This document shows positions 48,319 through 55,672 of a DNA stretch of 64,000 nt, one piece after another. This DNA is from Bacillota bacterium (GTDB lineage: Bacteria; Bacillota; Clostridia; Acetivibrionales; DTU013), in the NCBI GenBank assembly GCA_023439545.1, contig JAEXNT010000041.1, positions 1 through 64,000 on the forward strand, given 5' to 3'. The notes beneath the pieces were generated by a model that saw nothing but the letters and a program-made list of their open reading frames with translations, did not search any database and was not told the DNA's origin. The position numbers and the translations under genes were made by a program. Positions within the stretch are counted from its first letter, which is position 1. The number at the start of each line of letters is the position of its first letter.

Positions 48319-49478
48319 GTTTCCCTCTTCTTTTTATTTACTGCCGCCTCAAACAGCTTTGCCGCCTGCCGGTCCCGACTCTCCACAGCATGTGCATATA
48401 TATTTGCTGTCGTTGTGGGTTTTGAGTGCCCCAGTCTTTTGGCCACTGTGGGAATATCCATGCCCTGACTAATTAGATATGTTCCACTCGTATGCCGTAG
48501 GCCGTGAAAGTTCAAATGAGAGAGGTTATGCCTTTCAAGAAATTCTGGAAACCAATCAGAAGGTTTATTAGGATTCATCGGTTTCCCGTTCCATCTTATA
48601 AATAAGCGGTTGGTATCCTGGCATAAAAATCCCTTGCTCTGCTGATCGGCTTTGTATTCCACCAGTAGCTTGATTAACGAAGCGTTCACAGAGATCTTGC
48701 GATAGCTGCTTGGATTTTTTGGGCATTTCGTGAAAGTACCCATTCCAGGGAGGTATTGGCTGGCCTGACGCACTGAAACAATTCTATTTTCAATGTCAAT
48801 ATCCTTCCATTCCAGACCCATAATTTCGCCCATTCTTGCCCCGGTTATAAAAGCAAGCATGATGATTGCTCTATATTTTATATCTTCCTTTGAAAGAGCT
48901 TCGAGCATTTCCTCGATCTGTTTTTCCTCATAGAACTTCGCTTGATGTTGTTGTACTCTCGGAGCATCCACACGCCTCGCCGGGTTCGTTCCCTTGAGAA
49001 CTCCCCACTTTATTGCCTTTTCAAAAATAGCACTTATAAGTCTATGATGATGTAGTATTGTCTGATCAGAAAGCGGCCCACACTTCTTTTCCTCGGTTAT
49101 ACCTTCCACCGTTATGCTCATGTACTTATGGTCCTTCCGGAGACCATTATAAAACTCGATCAGATCCAGCGGCCTTATTTTCTCCAGTTTCTTATCTCCG
49201 AAAGCCTTGTATATTCTGGCTTCAAGCAGTTGTTTGTATCTATATACAGTTTTCGGTGCAAGCTCAACCTCAGCGTAGTCCTTCAACCAGCGTTTTGCAA
49301 ACTCCTTGAATGTAACCTTCGAGGGCTGCTCAAAGTCTCCGCTATCCACATCGGTAATAAACTTTGCCATGAGCTTCTCGGCCTCGCGGTCGGTTTTAGC
49401 CTTAACATATGTTGATTCATCCCGGTACCTGAGCCGATAGTACCCTTCTCTAAGCTTTGTTATGTTTCCGGCCATCAT
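48300..49478 (-). CDS. int: Tyrosine-type site-specific integrase
   Basis: The 392-residue recombinase has an N-terminal AP2-like arm-binding domain (LREGYYRLRYRDES), a SAM-like core-binding domain (about 60-165) and a catalytic domain with Arg in TGARMGEIMGLEW, Lys in the beta-hairpin, HGLRHTSGTYLI (His-x-x-Arg), and a final His/Tyr pair in LGHSKPTTTANIYAHAV, so the nucleophile Tyr is present. It should catalyse insertion at the tRNA-Ser anticodon loop and, with an excision factor, removal. Several ATGs follow AAGGAG; 49478 (6 nt) is chosen, with 49475 equally possible. Confidence 0.95.
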   Translation of the reverse strand: MMAGNITKLREGYYRLRYRDESTYVKAKTDREAEKLMAKFITDVDSGDFEQPSKVTFKEFAKRWLKDYAEVELAPKTVYRYKQLLEARIYKAFGDKKLEKIRPLDLIEFYNGLRKDHKYMSITVEGITEEKKCGPLSDQTILHHHRLISAIFEKAIKWGVLKGTNPARRVDAPRVQQHQAKFYEEKQIEEMLEALSKEDIKYRAIIMLAFITGARMGEIMGLEWKDIDIENRIVSVRQASQYLPGMGTFTKCPKNPSSYRKISVNASLIKLLVEYKADQQSKGFLCQDTNRLFIRWNGKPMNPNKPSDWFPEFLERHNLSHLNFHGLRHTSGTYLISQGMDIPTVAKRLGHSKPTTTANIYAHAVESRDRQAAKLFEAAVNKKKRETKKSSS

Positions 49479-49493
49479 CATCAACTCCTTTTA

Positions 49494-49516
49494 AAAAGGC
49501 GGCTACATGCCGCCTC
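49494..49516 (-). terminator. Hairpin between the 56-residue gene and integrase
   Basis: On the minus strand GGCGGC-ATGTA-GCCGCC is followed by TTTTTAAAAGG, immediately before the integrase ribosome-binding site. It would limit read-through into int. Confidence 0.75.
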
Positions 49517-49521
49517 CTAAC

Positions 49522-49692
49522 TTATATTGATACCTTTATGTAGGTTAATTCCAATGCACTAATTGCTAATTTTGCCGCATTGTCACCGGCTGCACACCTT
49601 ATTTCTTCAACAAACCGTAAGTACTCGTCTTGTGTAGCTGTACGTGCAAAATCAAGAAGATTCATTGCCATTTCAACGTAGTTATCACTCAT
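49522..49692 (-). CDS. Small hypothetical protein (56 residues)
   Basis: The short helical protein MSDNYVEMAMNLLDFARTA and onward has no known motif. AGGAGG lies 9 nt before the ATG at 49692, which makes translation credible. It lies between a ribbon-helix-helix gene and the integrase, all on the minus strand, so it may belong to the maintenance operon. Function is unknown. Confidence 0.6.
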   Translation of the reverse strand: MSDNYVEMAMNLLDFARTATQDEYLRFVEEIRCAAGDNAAKLAISALELTYIKVSI

Positions 49693-49770
49693 AAACATTA
49701 GCCTCCTGTCCTGCATGTGACCTGGCAGCATGAAATATTTACTGTCGGCCTTATCTTTGGTTGATCGTCC

Positions 49771-49799
49771 TTGCCGGAGGCTCCAGGCTATGCTATAAT
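49771..49799 (+). promoter_or_regulatory. Sigma-A-like promoter for a short plus-strand RNA
   Basis: TTGCCG (49771-49776) and a perfect TATAAT (49794-49799) are 17 bp apart, facing away from the integrase. Confidence 0.6.
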
Positions 49800-49804
49800 T
49801 AAAG

Positions 49805-49878
49805 CGAAGCTGAGCCGCAAGGCTTTGTCTTTTGGGGAGGAATCCGGGGTCTCTTGGTGGGGATCGGGTTCCTTTTTA
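49805..49878 (+). ncRNA. Candidate 70-nt small RNA
   Basis: From the start expected for the promoter above, about 70 nt run to a hairpin (49839-49872: GGAATCCGG with TCGGGTTCC, including G-U pairs) followed by TTTTT and, after ATTG, TTTTTT. Near its 5' end AGCC-GCAA-GGCT forms a small GNRA-capped hairpin. No coding frame with a start signal fits. Its end just overlaps the 3' end of the opposite-strand regulator gene (49876). Confidence 0.45.
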
Positions 49879-50028
49879 TTGTTTTTTCTTTTCGGACAAT
49901 TCTTTTGATAAAACCATCGAGATGTACGCATTTACCGATATTCCGTATTCACCAGCTTTCTCCGATATTTTGTTTGCCAAATCCTCTTTTAGTCTCAAGG
50001 TAATTTGGGTCTTTTTAAGTGAACTCAC
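49876..50028 (-). CDS. Ribbon-helix-helix regulator (50 residues)
   Basis: The short protein reads MSSLKKTQITLRLKEDLANK and then ISEKAGEYGISVNAYISMVL before a basic tail. The alternating QITLRL strand followed by two helices is the Arc/CopG/MetJ ribbon-helix-helix pattern. The GTG start at 50028 has GGAGG 9 nt upstream and a good promoter (50051-50079). It is divergent from a second such gene and shares operators with it, so it is a candidate repressor of the element. Confidence 0.82.
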   Translation of the reverse strand: MSSLKKTQITLRLKEDLANKISEKAGEYGISVNAYISMVLSKELSEKKKQ

Positions 50029-50050
50029 TATGATTCACCTCCTTAAAAAT

Positions 50051-50079
50051 ATTGTACAATGAATTCACTGTGAAGTCAA
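50051..50079 (-). promoter_or_regulatory. Promoter of the minus-strand RHH gene with operator in the spacer
   Basis: TTGACT (50074-50079) and TACAAT (50051-50056) on the minus strand are 17 bp apart. The perfect palindrome TTCACTGTGAA (50064-50074) fills the spacer, ideal for repression. Confidence 0.75.
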
Positions 50080-50087
50080 TATGAATC

Positions 50088-50116
50088 TTAATTACTTCAA
50101 TGTGAGGTGGTATAAT
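50088..50116 (+). promoter_or_regulatory. Promoter of the plus-strand RHH gene with operator in the spacer
   Basis: A perfect TATAAT (50111-50116) is preceded at 17 bp by a weak TTAATT. The spacer contains TTCAATGTGAG (50096-50106), matching the TTCACTGTGAA palindrome of the opposing promoter at 9 of 11 positions. Confidence 0.6.
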
Positions 50117-50141
50117 AGTATAAAAAACTTGGGAGGCCACT

Positions 50142-50321
50142 ATGGCGACTGATAAAAGGCAGTTTACCCTCCGTCTCCAGGATGAGAACTTCGATAAAAT
50201 TAAGTACCTTGCTGACAAAAACAAGCGATCCATAGCCATGCAAATAGAGTTTCTCATAGAGCAGTACATAGAAGATTACGAGAAGCAGCACGGCCAAATT
50301 ATCTGCGATTCCGATAAATAG
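50142..50321 (+). CDS. Ribbon-helix-helix regulator (59 residues)
   Basis: The protein begins MATDKRQFTLRLQDENFDKI, then KYLADKNKRSIAMQIEFLIE and a charged tail: an Arc-type ribbon-helix-helix with strand QFTLRL and two helices. GGGAGG lies 5 nt before the ATG. It is the only plus-strand protein gene in the element and is divergent from the 50-residue regulator. In a two-repressor switch it would oppose that protein, but which one maintains quiescence cannot be told. Confidence 0.85.
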   Translation: MATDKRQFTLRLQDENFDKIKYLADKNKRSIAMQIEFLIEQYIEDYEKQHGQIICDSDK

Positions 50322-50329
50322 TATTTGAT

Positions 50330-50349
50330 TGTGGATAAAGTTATGCACA
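50330..50349. other. Two DnaA-box-like sequences
   Basis: TGTGGATAA (complement of the consensus TTATCCACA, 50330-50338) is followed 2 bp later by TTATGCACA (50341-50349), giving an inverted pair. A third exact copy, TTATCCACA, lies at 59673-59681. They may mark an origin used by the element. Confidence 0.4.
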
Positions 50350-50522
50350 ACCCTGTTGATAAGTGGCTGGTTACGAATAATTTATTATTTATGTTTACCG
50401 CTTGTTTGCTCCAAAACAGGCTCTATTTGCCCTCGAATCCTTCAAAGGTAATAGCATACATTTTCATCCGTATGGTCTATAAGTCGAAAACAGAATCGTT
50501 CCCAGAGGTGTACAAGAGTTTT

Positions 50523-50547
50523 CGGGGAGGACAGTACCCCCTCCCCG
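50523..50547. terminator. GC-rich hairpin after the tail tube gene
   Basis: CGGGGAGG and CCTCCCCG pair perfectly around a 9-nt loop, 14 bp past the tail tube stop codon. Neither strand has a clear U-tract, so terminator function is uncertain. Confidence 0.4.
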
Positions 50548-50560
50548 GCGTTTCACACTC

Positions 50561-51364
50561 TTAGCCCTGTTCGTCCAGCAAGGTAATAGTCTTGGCTTCG
50601 GTCCCGTCCACATCGATCGATCCCTGGTATGTCAAGTAACCGGCCTTTTCAACTCTAACCGGCTCGTTGATACCTGTGGGAACGTTATTGAACACAGCCA
50701 CACCATTCGCGTCGGTAACCTTCGAGATCCCGTCGAATGTTACCGTAGCACCTGCTACAATAGACGACATATCGTCATGCACTGTGAAAGTAACAGTCTG
50801 TCCGTCTGCCTTCTGCAGCCAGATCTGATACGGGTATGTTTCTGAATTGGTCCGGTCGAACGTCGCGGGATCAATGGTCCCGGAGAACTGCACAGACGGC
50901 ACGATCTCTTCATCCTTTTTGAAAGCAGCCTGTAGTGCACCATCGCCGAGCGCATTTTTGACGACTATGATAAGGTCTTTGCCTTCCCTGTTCTGACCCA
51001 CATACGCGACATTCTTCAAGTAACTATTTTTCAGGTTCACAGTCCTCGTAAGTTTAGAGAATGTGGCATTGGTGTCGTCCAGAGACATTCCGGCGTAGAA
51101 CTTTTGCAGGTTTGCTTTGTCAAGCTTCAGTGCATTGACTGTGAGCTGCGGGGCTATCTTGATGAGATCAATAGCACCCTTGACAGGAGCAATGTCACCG
51201 TCAGCCTCATGCTGCCGGAACTCCGCGTTGTCGTTGAACTCTCCGCCGTCTTTGGTTGCGCCTACGCACGCCTCATCCAGCTCACCGTAGTTAAAATATA
51301 CTGCTCCGGGCCCCAGATACTCTTTTGTGGGTTCACCGAGGGGAGCGTTTCCCTTTATACTCAT
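50561..51364 (-). CDS. Phage major tail tube protein with C-terminal Ig-like/carboxypeptidase-regulatory domain
   Basis: The 267-residue protein starts GPGAVYFNYGELDEACVGATKDGGEFN, a typical opening of siphophage tail tube proteins of Firmicutes, with the DGDIAPVKGAIDLIKI segment next. From about residue 195 a carboxypeptidase-regulatory-like beta domain follows (GATVTFDGISKVTDANGVAVFNNVP), which in many tail proteins decorates the tube. The ATG at 51364 has AGGAGTG about 8 nt upstream. It is the last gene of the long minus-strand operon, after the tape measure, the reverse of the usual order. Confidence 0.8.
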   Translation of the reverse strand: MSIKGNAPLGEPTKEYLGPGAVYFNYGELDEACVGATKDGGEFNDNAEFRQHEADGDIAPVKGAIDLIKIAPQLTVNALKLDKANLQKFYAGMSLDDTNATFSKLTRTVNLKNSYLKNVAYVGQNREGKDLIIVVKNALGDGALQAAFKKDEEIVPSVQFSGTIDPATFDRTNSETYPYQIWLQKADGQTVTFTVHDDMSSIVAGATVTFDGISKVTDANGVAVFNNVPTGINEPVRVEKAGYLTYQGSIDVDGTEAKTITLLDEQG

Positions 51365-51459
51365 ACGTATCACTCCTATTGTTTTGGCAGTTTTTCATTC
51401 GCTGGCTGCAAACAGGTTGAGCATGCTCTTTATTCCGTCCCACACTCAAGACGGTGTGT

Positions 51460-54003
51460 TTATAGCCTTAGGCCTGTATTAGTCCTTATCACACTGACTA
51501 GTTGCGCACCTAACTCATTGATGGCTTGTCGATTTAAAAGCGTAGGGTAATTGACGTTTACAACGATCCCAGCCGAATTGCCATTTAGCGGCGTCACCCG
51601 CGCACCTCTCTGGAAGTCAAGAATCTCTGGGCCATTCTCGCCGACAATGGCAGCGCCAGAGCGCTGCACTACTCCGCCGGTTGCCATACCCGGCAGTACA
51701 CCGCCACCACCGGAGCCGCCGCCACCACCGGAGCTTCCTCCACTCATACCGCCGCCCGATCCTGATGCTGAAGAGTTAAGAGATTCAGCAATTTTAGCAG
51801 CCTGTATTTTCGCATTAGTAACATCCTGAATAGCCTTGATCTCCGCGTCTGCCTTTTTCTTGATAAGCTCAATTTCCTTGTTTATCTCGTCCTGAGCTGC
51901 TTTGAGCTTATCAGCTTCTGTTTTCTTCTTGGCATCGGCTTCCTCCTGGAGCTTCGCCGTATATCTGTCAAGCCATCCATCCATAGAGGCGGACTCTTTA
52001 TCGATCCTGTTTTTAGCTGCCGTATATTTTGCATTTTCAGCGTTTTCCTTCTCGATCCTCTCAGCCTGTATCACCTTGATGTTTTCATCGAGCTTCTTCT
52101 GAAGCAAGGCCTTCTCATCGTTCAGGCTCTGCTCAAGGCGTTTCTTTTGCTCTTCAAAGGCAGCCTGCTCAATTGCTTTTTTATTATCAGCTGAGTTTTG
52201 AACGTTTGCTATGCTCTGCTCTAAGGCTGCAATCTCAGACTCACGCTGCTGCAATACCTTCTGCCTCTCAAGGTCTGCCAGAAAATCGGTCAATTCTTTT
52301 TGTAAAGACTTGCGTTTTTCGGCGTCTGTCTCGGTTGCTAAAGCCGCCTCTAGCTGAAGCCGCTTTTCGAGGTTACGCTGTTCTTCGGCCAGCTTGTTTT
52401 CTTCATCTGTTTGGCCTTTGATCGCATCAATCTGTGCCTTGAGAGCTTGAATCTTCTCTGCCTTTTCAATATCAATAGAGCGAAGATTGGCCTCGTATTC
52501 ATCGTCCAGAAGTTTAATCTTCTCGTCATAGGCTTCTGTGGCAAGCTCGACTTCCTTGTCATAGGCTTCGCGTGCTATATCTGTCTTGCTCTCGGTCTTT
52601 TCCTCGTAAACGCCATACTCCTTCTGAATAAGGTCAATTGCCTTACTGTGTTCATCCTCTAAAGCCTGTTTACGCTTTTGTATACTATCGTTCAGGGCTT
52701 TTTCCTTTGCTTTGGCTCCGTCAATGGCCGCGCTTAGCTCTTTATCTATCAGATCGATGTTTTTGTTGTAGACAGACGTTGCCAGATCAAGTTCATTTTT
52801 CTTGGCATCAGCTAACGCCTGGTACTTCGATTTCGTGGCGGCTATCGCTGCGTCTCTATCGGCCTCTACCATTTTTATCATTTGCTTTGCCGCATCTTCC
52901 GTCTTTCCGAAAAGGGTACTCACGAAGGTACCAACAGCTGAAAACACCGTTTCAAGCCCAGAGAATAATTTCGTTACCACACCGAATACCATCTCGATCA
53001 CAGGCGATAAAGCTTTTATCGCCGCAGTCAGTCCAGGCATAATGGATGCAATTACTTTGGAAAGCAGATTTATTAGAGGTGTCAGCCCGCTTTTTATAAT
53101 CATTACTACCAGGTCGAGTAACGGGGACAAAATAGGCATAAGGGCATCAAGTAGTTTAACGAGAGGCGGCAGAAGCGTTTTGATCATATCTGTGAGAACC
53201 GGCGCCATCTTCTGCATAAGCGGCTTGATTATATCCATGAGCGGCGGCAGGAAGGAAATAAGCTGCTTAATTACATCATCTAGCATCGGCATGAGTGGAG
53301 CAAGCGCCTGATTCATTAGCCCGCCCAGTCCTTTCTGTAACTGCTCTACGCTGTCGCCGAAAGCTTCACCGGCATCCACAGCCTCATCGGACATTACAAG
53401 CCCGAGATCATGCGCCTGTTTTCTTAGCTGTTCCACACTGTCTGCACCGGCATTGAGTAGTGGGCCAAGTTCCATACTGGACCGTCCGAGCAGGTCATTA
53501 GCCAGTGACGCCCTCCTTGTAGTATCATCAACACCCTGCAGAGCTTTGACTGTTTCCTCAAACAGCTGTTGCTGTGATTTCATGGAGCCATCGGAGTTTT
53601 TTACGCTTACTCCAAGCTCGTCAAAAGCACTCGAACCTTCAACAGCTTTATCTGCCAGAGCTTTCATCCCCATGGACATATTATCAATGCTCGTACCGTT
53701 TTGACCGAGGATATAATCCCACTCCTGGAAGCTCTGTTTTGACATGCCCATCTTCTGAGACATATCGGATATGCGGCTGGAAGCATCCGAACTATTCTTC
53801 GCTAAAGCCATTACTCCAGCTCCGGCCGCAGCCATACCAGTAACAAGGACAGTACCAGCTTTTAACGCTTTACTCCCCATATCCGCAAGCTTACTTCCTA
53901 CGGACTGGCCCTTTTTGTCGATGTTGTCTAGTTGCTGCTCAGTTTCCTTACCGCCCTGAATCATGACCGAGCCAAACATCCTGAAAATTTCTATGCCGCT
54001 CAT
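51460..54003 (-). CDS. Phage tail tape measure protein
   Basis: The 847-residue protein has a helical N-terminus (GSVMIQGGKETEQQLDNIDKKG, then a hydrophobic AGTVLVTGMAAAGAGVMAL helix), a hydrophobic Pro/Leu repeat region (about 235-365), long coiled coils (about 370-740), a glycine-serine stretch near 770 and a C-terminal GLATGGVV-like segment (MATGGVVQRSGAAIVGENGPEI) typical of tape measures. Using about 0.15 nm per residue it would set a tail near 127 nm. No separate tail chaperone genes lie upstream. The frame is intact, and the ATG lies 4 nt after the preceding stop codon. Confidence 0.9.
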   Translation of the reverse strand: MSGIEIFRMFGSVMIQGGKETEQQLDNIDKKGQSVGSKLADMGSKALKAGTVLVTGMAAAGAGVMALAKNSSDASSRISDMSQKMGMSKQSFQEWDYILGQNGTSIDNMSMGMKALADKAVEGSSAFDELGVSVKNSDGSMKSQQQLFEETVKALQGVDDTTRRASLANDLLGRSSMELGPLLNAGADSVEQLRKQAHDLGLVMSDEAVDAGEAFGDSVEQLQKGLGGLMNQALAPLMPMLDDVIKQLISFLPPLMDIIKPLMQKMAPVLTDMIKTLLPPLVKLLDALMPILSPLLDLVVMIIKSGLTPLINLLSKVIASIMPGLTAAIKALSPVIEMVFGVVTKLFSGLETVFSAVGTFVSTLFGKTEDAAKQMIKMVEADRDAAIAATKSKYQALADAKKNELDLATSVYNKNIDLIDKELSAAIDGAKAKEKALNDSIQKRKQALEDEHSKAIDLIQKEYGVYEEKTESKTDIAREAYDKEVELATEAYDEKIKLLDDEYEANLRSIDIEKAEKIQALKAQIDAIKGQTDEENKLAEEQRNLEKRLQLEAALATETDAEKRKSLQKELTDFLADLERQKVLQQRESEIAALEQSIANVQNSADNKKAIEQAAFEEQKKRLEQSLNDEKALLQKKLDENIKVIQAERIEKENAENAKYTAAKNRIDKESASMDGWLDRYTAKLQEEADAKKKTEADKLKAAQDEINKEIELIKKKADAEIKAIQDVTNAKIQAAKIAESLNSSASGSGGGMSGGSSGGGGGSGGGGVLPGMATGGVVQRSGAAIVGENGPEILDFQRGARVTPLNGNSAGIVVNVNYPTLLNRQAINELGAQLVSVIRTNTGLRL

Positions 54004-54007
54004 AACA

Positions 54008-54322
54008 TCACACCTTTACAATATTTAGAACTGATAGAACAATAACCGGAACAAAGAACACAGCCGCGGCTATTCTATAACCTATTGGCGGTTTCTTTTT
54101 AATCAGGGTACTTATAATACAGAGAAGTACCAGCACAGCAGAATACACACACAGCACCCGAGGTATGGCAATTCCTGCGGCGCTCATAATAGAGAAGCCG
54201 AGGACCGGAAGTAGTAAAAGTATAACTGCAATTTTCCCGGACAGCTTATCTGTTTTGTTGAATGCCAGCGCCACCAAAACTATAAGCATGAGAACAACCG
54301 CATATACGCTTAACCATAACAT
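54008..54322 (-). CDS. Small polytopic membrane protein
   Basis: The 104-residue protein has four predicted membrane helices with a KKPPIGYR loop between the third and fourth. AAGGAG lies about 9 nt before the ATG at 54322. It sits directly upstream of the tape measure gene, a place where ordinary siphophages have tail chaperones; it resembles neither those nor holins clearly. A holin-like or superinfection-exclusion role is only a possibility. Confidence 0.6.
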   Translation of the reverse strand: MLWLSVYAVVLMLIVLVALAFNKTDKLSGKIAVILLLLPVLGFSIMSAAGIAIPRVLCVYSAVLVLLCIISTLIKKKPPIGYRIAAAVFFVPVIVLSVLNIVKV

Positions 54323-54411
54323 TTTGACCACTCCTTAAAATTTATTGAATTCAGGGGCCAGGGTACCCAGATCGAACCGGGCACCCCTCCCGGTAGCAGC
54401 TAAGAGTTTAC

Positions 54412-54645
54412 CTATTCGGCAAAGTCAGTGTAGTCATCTGGTACTACATGAACAGTTTTATAATGACTTCCCACTGTATTTCTGCCACTTTTAAAATACA
54501 AAACCTCTCCTGTGTCCGGATTCATAAACCAATGATATAGTCTTTTTCTTGGTGGACTGTACGGGTTCCCTATGATATAGCCCGGAGGATATACTATAAC
54601 TTTCATACCTGATATATCAGTTTTACTTCCGACCTCGACTATCAC
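54412..54645 (-). CDS. Hypothetical element protein (77 residues)
   Basis: A short beta-rich protein with a GMKVIVYPPGYIIGNPYSPPRKRLYHWFMNP stretch split by basic residues; the family is not recognised. The GTG at 54645 is favoured because AAGGGGAG lies 8 nt upstream and it starts after the preceding stop; an ATG at 54690 would overlap that gene and lacks spacing. Function is unknown. Confidence 0.5.
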   Translation of the reverse strand: MIVEVGSKTDISGMKVIVYPPGYIIGNPYSPPRKRLYHWFMNPDTGEVLYFKSGRNTVGSHYKTVHVVPDDYTDFAE

Positions 54646-54667
54646 GGTGTACGCTCCCCTTCTGGGA

Positions 54668-55378
54668 TCAGCTTGCCTTCTGGAGTTCATCCTTCAGCGC
54701 ATCGATCTTTTTGATCTCTGCCTGATACTGCATCATTGAAAGGGCATCCCGGCGTGCCTCTGCTGTGTTATAAAGCCTTACATACTTACCGCGAAGGATC
54801 TCCACCTTATAAGTCTTTTCAGCAATGTCCACTTCGAGCATGTGCTTGTTTGCGCTCGTCATAGCTGTGTTGCCGGCTTGTACTATAAGTATCTGCTCAG
54901 CTTTTGTAAGCACCAGGTTAATATCCTTTTCGCCGGGATAAAGAGTATTGATAGCGTGAGCATAAGCCCATGCCTGTGCTGTCTCGTTATCCATATGCTT
55001 CTGAAGTTCCGAGTACAGGATCTCTTTTGTACGTCCTGAGAGTATCGTATCGCTCGAATGAGCAGATCCCTGGTGCTGAGCGATTAGCACCTGCAGGAAG
55101 GTGGCGATATTCGCCGGTACATTGTAAGCCAGTGCGTACTCCTGCATTGCAGCTTTTCTTTCTGCCGCTATCAAAGCAGTCAGTTCCGTAATGTACTTGT
55201 CCTCAACCGCCTCAAGCTGAGTTTTCAGATCGTTGAACTGCTTAAGCAGGTACTCATTGTTGTACTTGGCACGCTCATCAACGCCCATGTTTTTGAGCTT
55301 GTCAAGCTCTGCCTGCAGCTTCGCGGCCTCTGCCTGGTAGCTGCTAACCTTTTCTTTAATTACACTCAAAATCCCCAT
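54668..55378 (-). CDS. Coiled-coil protein of unknown function
   Basis: The 236-residue protein is mostly helical, with coiled coils at about 5-65 (KVSSYQAEAAKLQAELDKLK) and 190-236. It has no signal peptide. Its place, between a small phage-type gene and the tail module, is where head scaffolds or connectors sit in phages, but no similarity is visible. GGGAGTG lies 6 nt before the ATG. A helper-capsid scaffold or size-modifying role is a hypothesis only. Confidence 0.6.
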   Translation of the reverse strand: MGILSVIKEKVSSYQAEAAKLQAELDKLKNMGVDERAKYNNEYLLKQFNDLKTQLEAVEDKYITELTALIAAERKAAMQEYALAYNVPANIATFLQVLIAQHQGSAHSSDTILSGRTKEILYSELQKHMDNETAQAWAYAHAINTLYPGEKDINLVLTKAEQILIVQAGNTAMTSANKHMLEVDIAEKTYKVEILRGKYVRLYNTAEARRDALSMMQYQAEIKKIDALKDELQKAS

Positions 55379-55390
55379 AATCAACACTCC

Positions 55391-55651
55391 CTAAAATCTT
55401 TTAATAATTTTGAATTCTGAAAGCCTTATATTGTCTAAATTATCAAGGCTTATCTTGCTTTGGCGTTCCTCGAACATTCGCCGCTTTATTGCATCATCCG
55501 GGCTCAGTTTACCCTGCTGCTGCTGCTCCTGAACCTGCATTAGCAGCTTTATTTCCCTCGGATCCTCTGTCTCATACTTGCCATCTTTAAACCGGCATAG
55601 CGGCCGGTCATGCTCTGGATCCCACACTGTACCGTATCCATAAAAGATCAT
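55391..55651 (-). CDS. Small phage-type protein (86 residues)
   Basis: The N-terminus, YGYGTVWDPEHDRPLCRFKDGKYET, resembles short proteins often found near capsid and connector genes in phages of Firmicutes (WDPE...LC-F-G pattern, then a helix reading residue number or length). The C-terminal half is Gln-rich and helical. Function is unknown. It ends 13 nt before the coiled-coil gene start. Confidence 0.6.
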   Translation of the reverse strand: MIFYGYGTVWDPEHDRPLCRFKDGKYETEDPREIKLLMQVQEQQQQGKLSPDDAIKRRMFEERQSKISLDNLDNIRLSEFKIIKRF

Positions 55652-55672
55652 TCCCGGCCACCATCCTTTTTG

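Noticed and set aside
51551..53843. Multiple plus-strand frames opposite the tape measure gene
   Set aside because: Shadows of a low-complexity coiled-coil gene with uninterrupted minus-strand frame.
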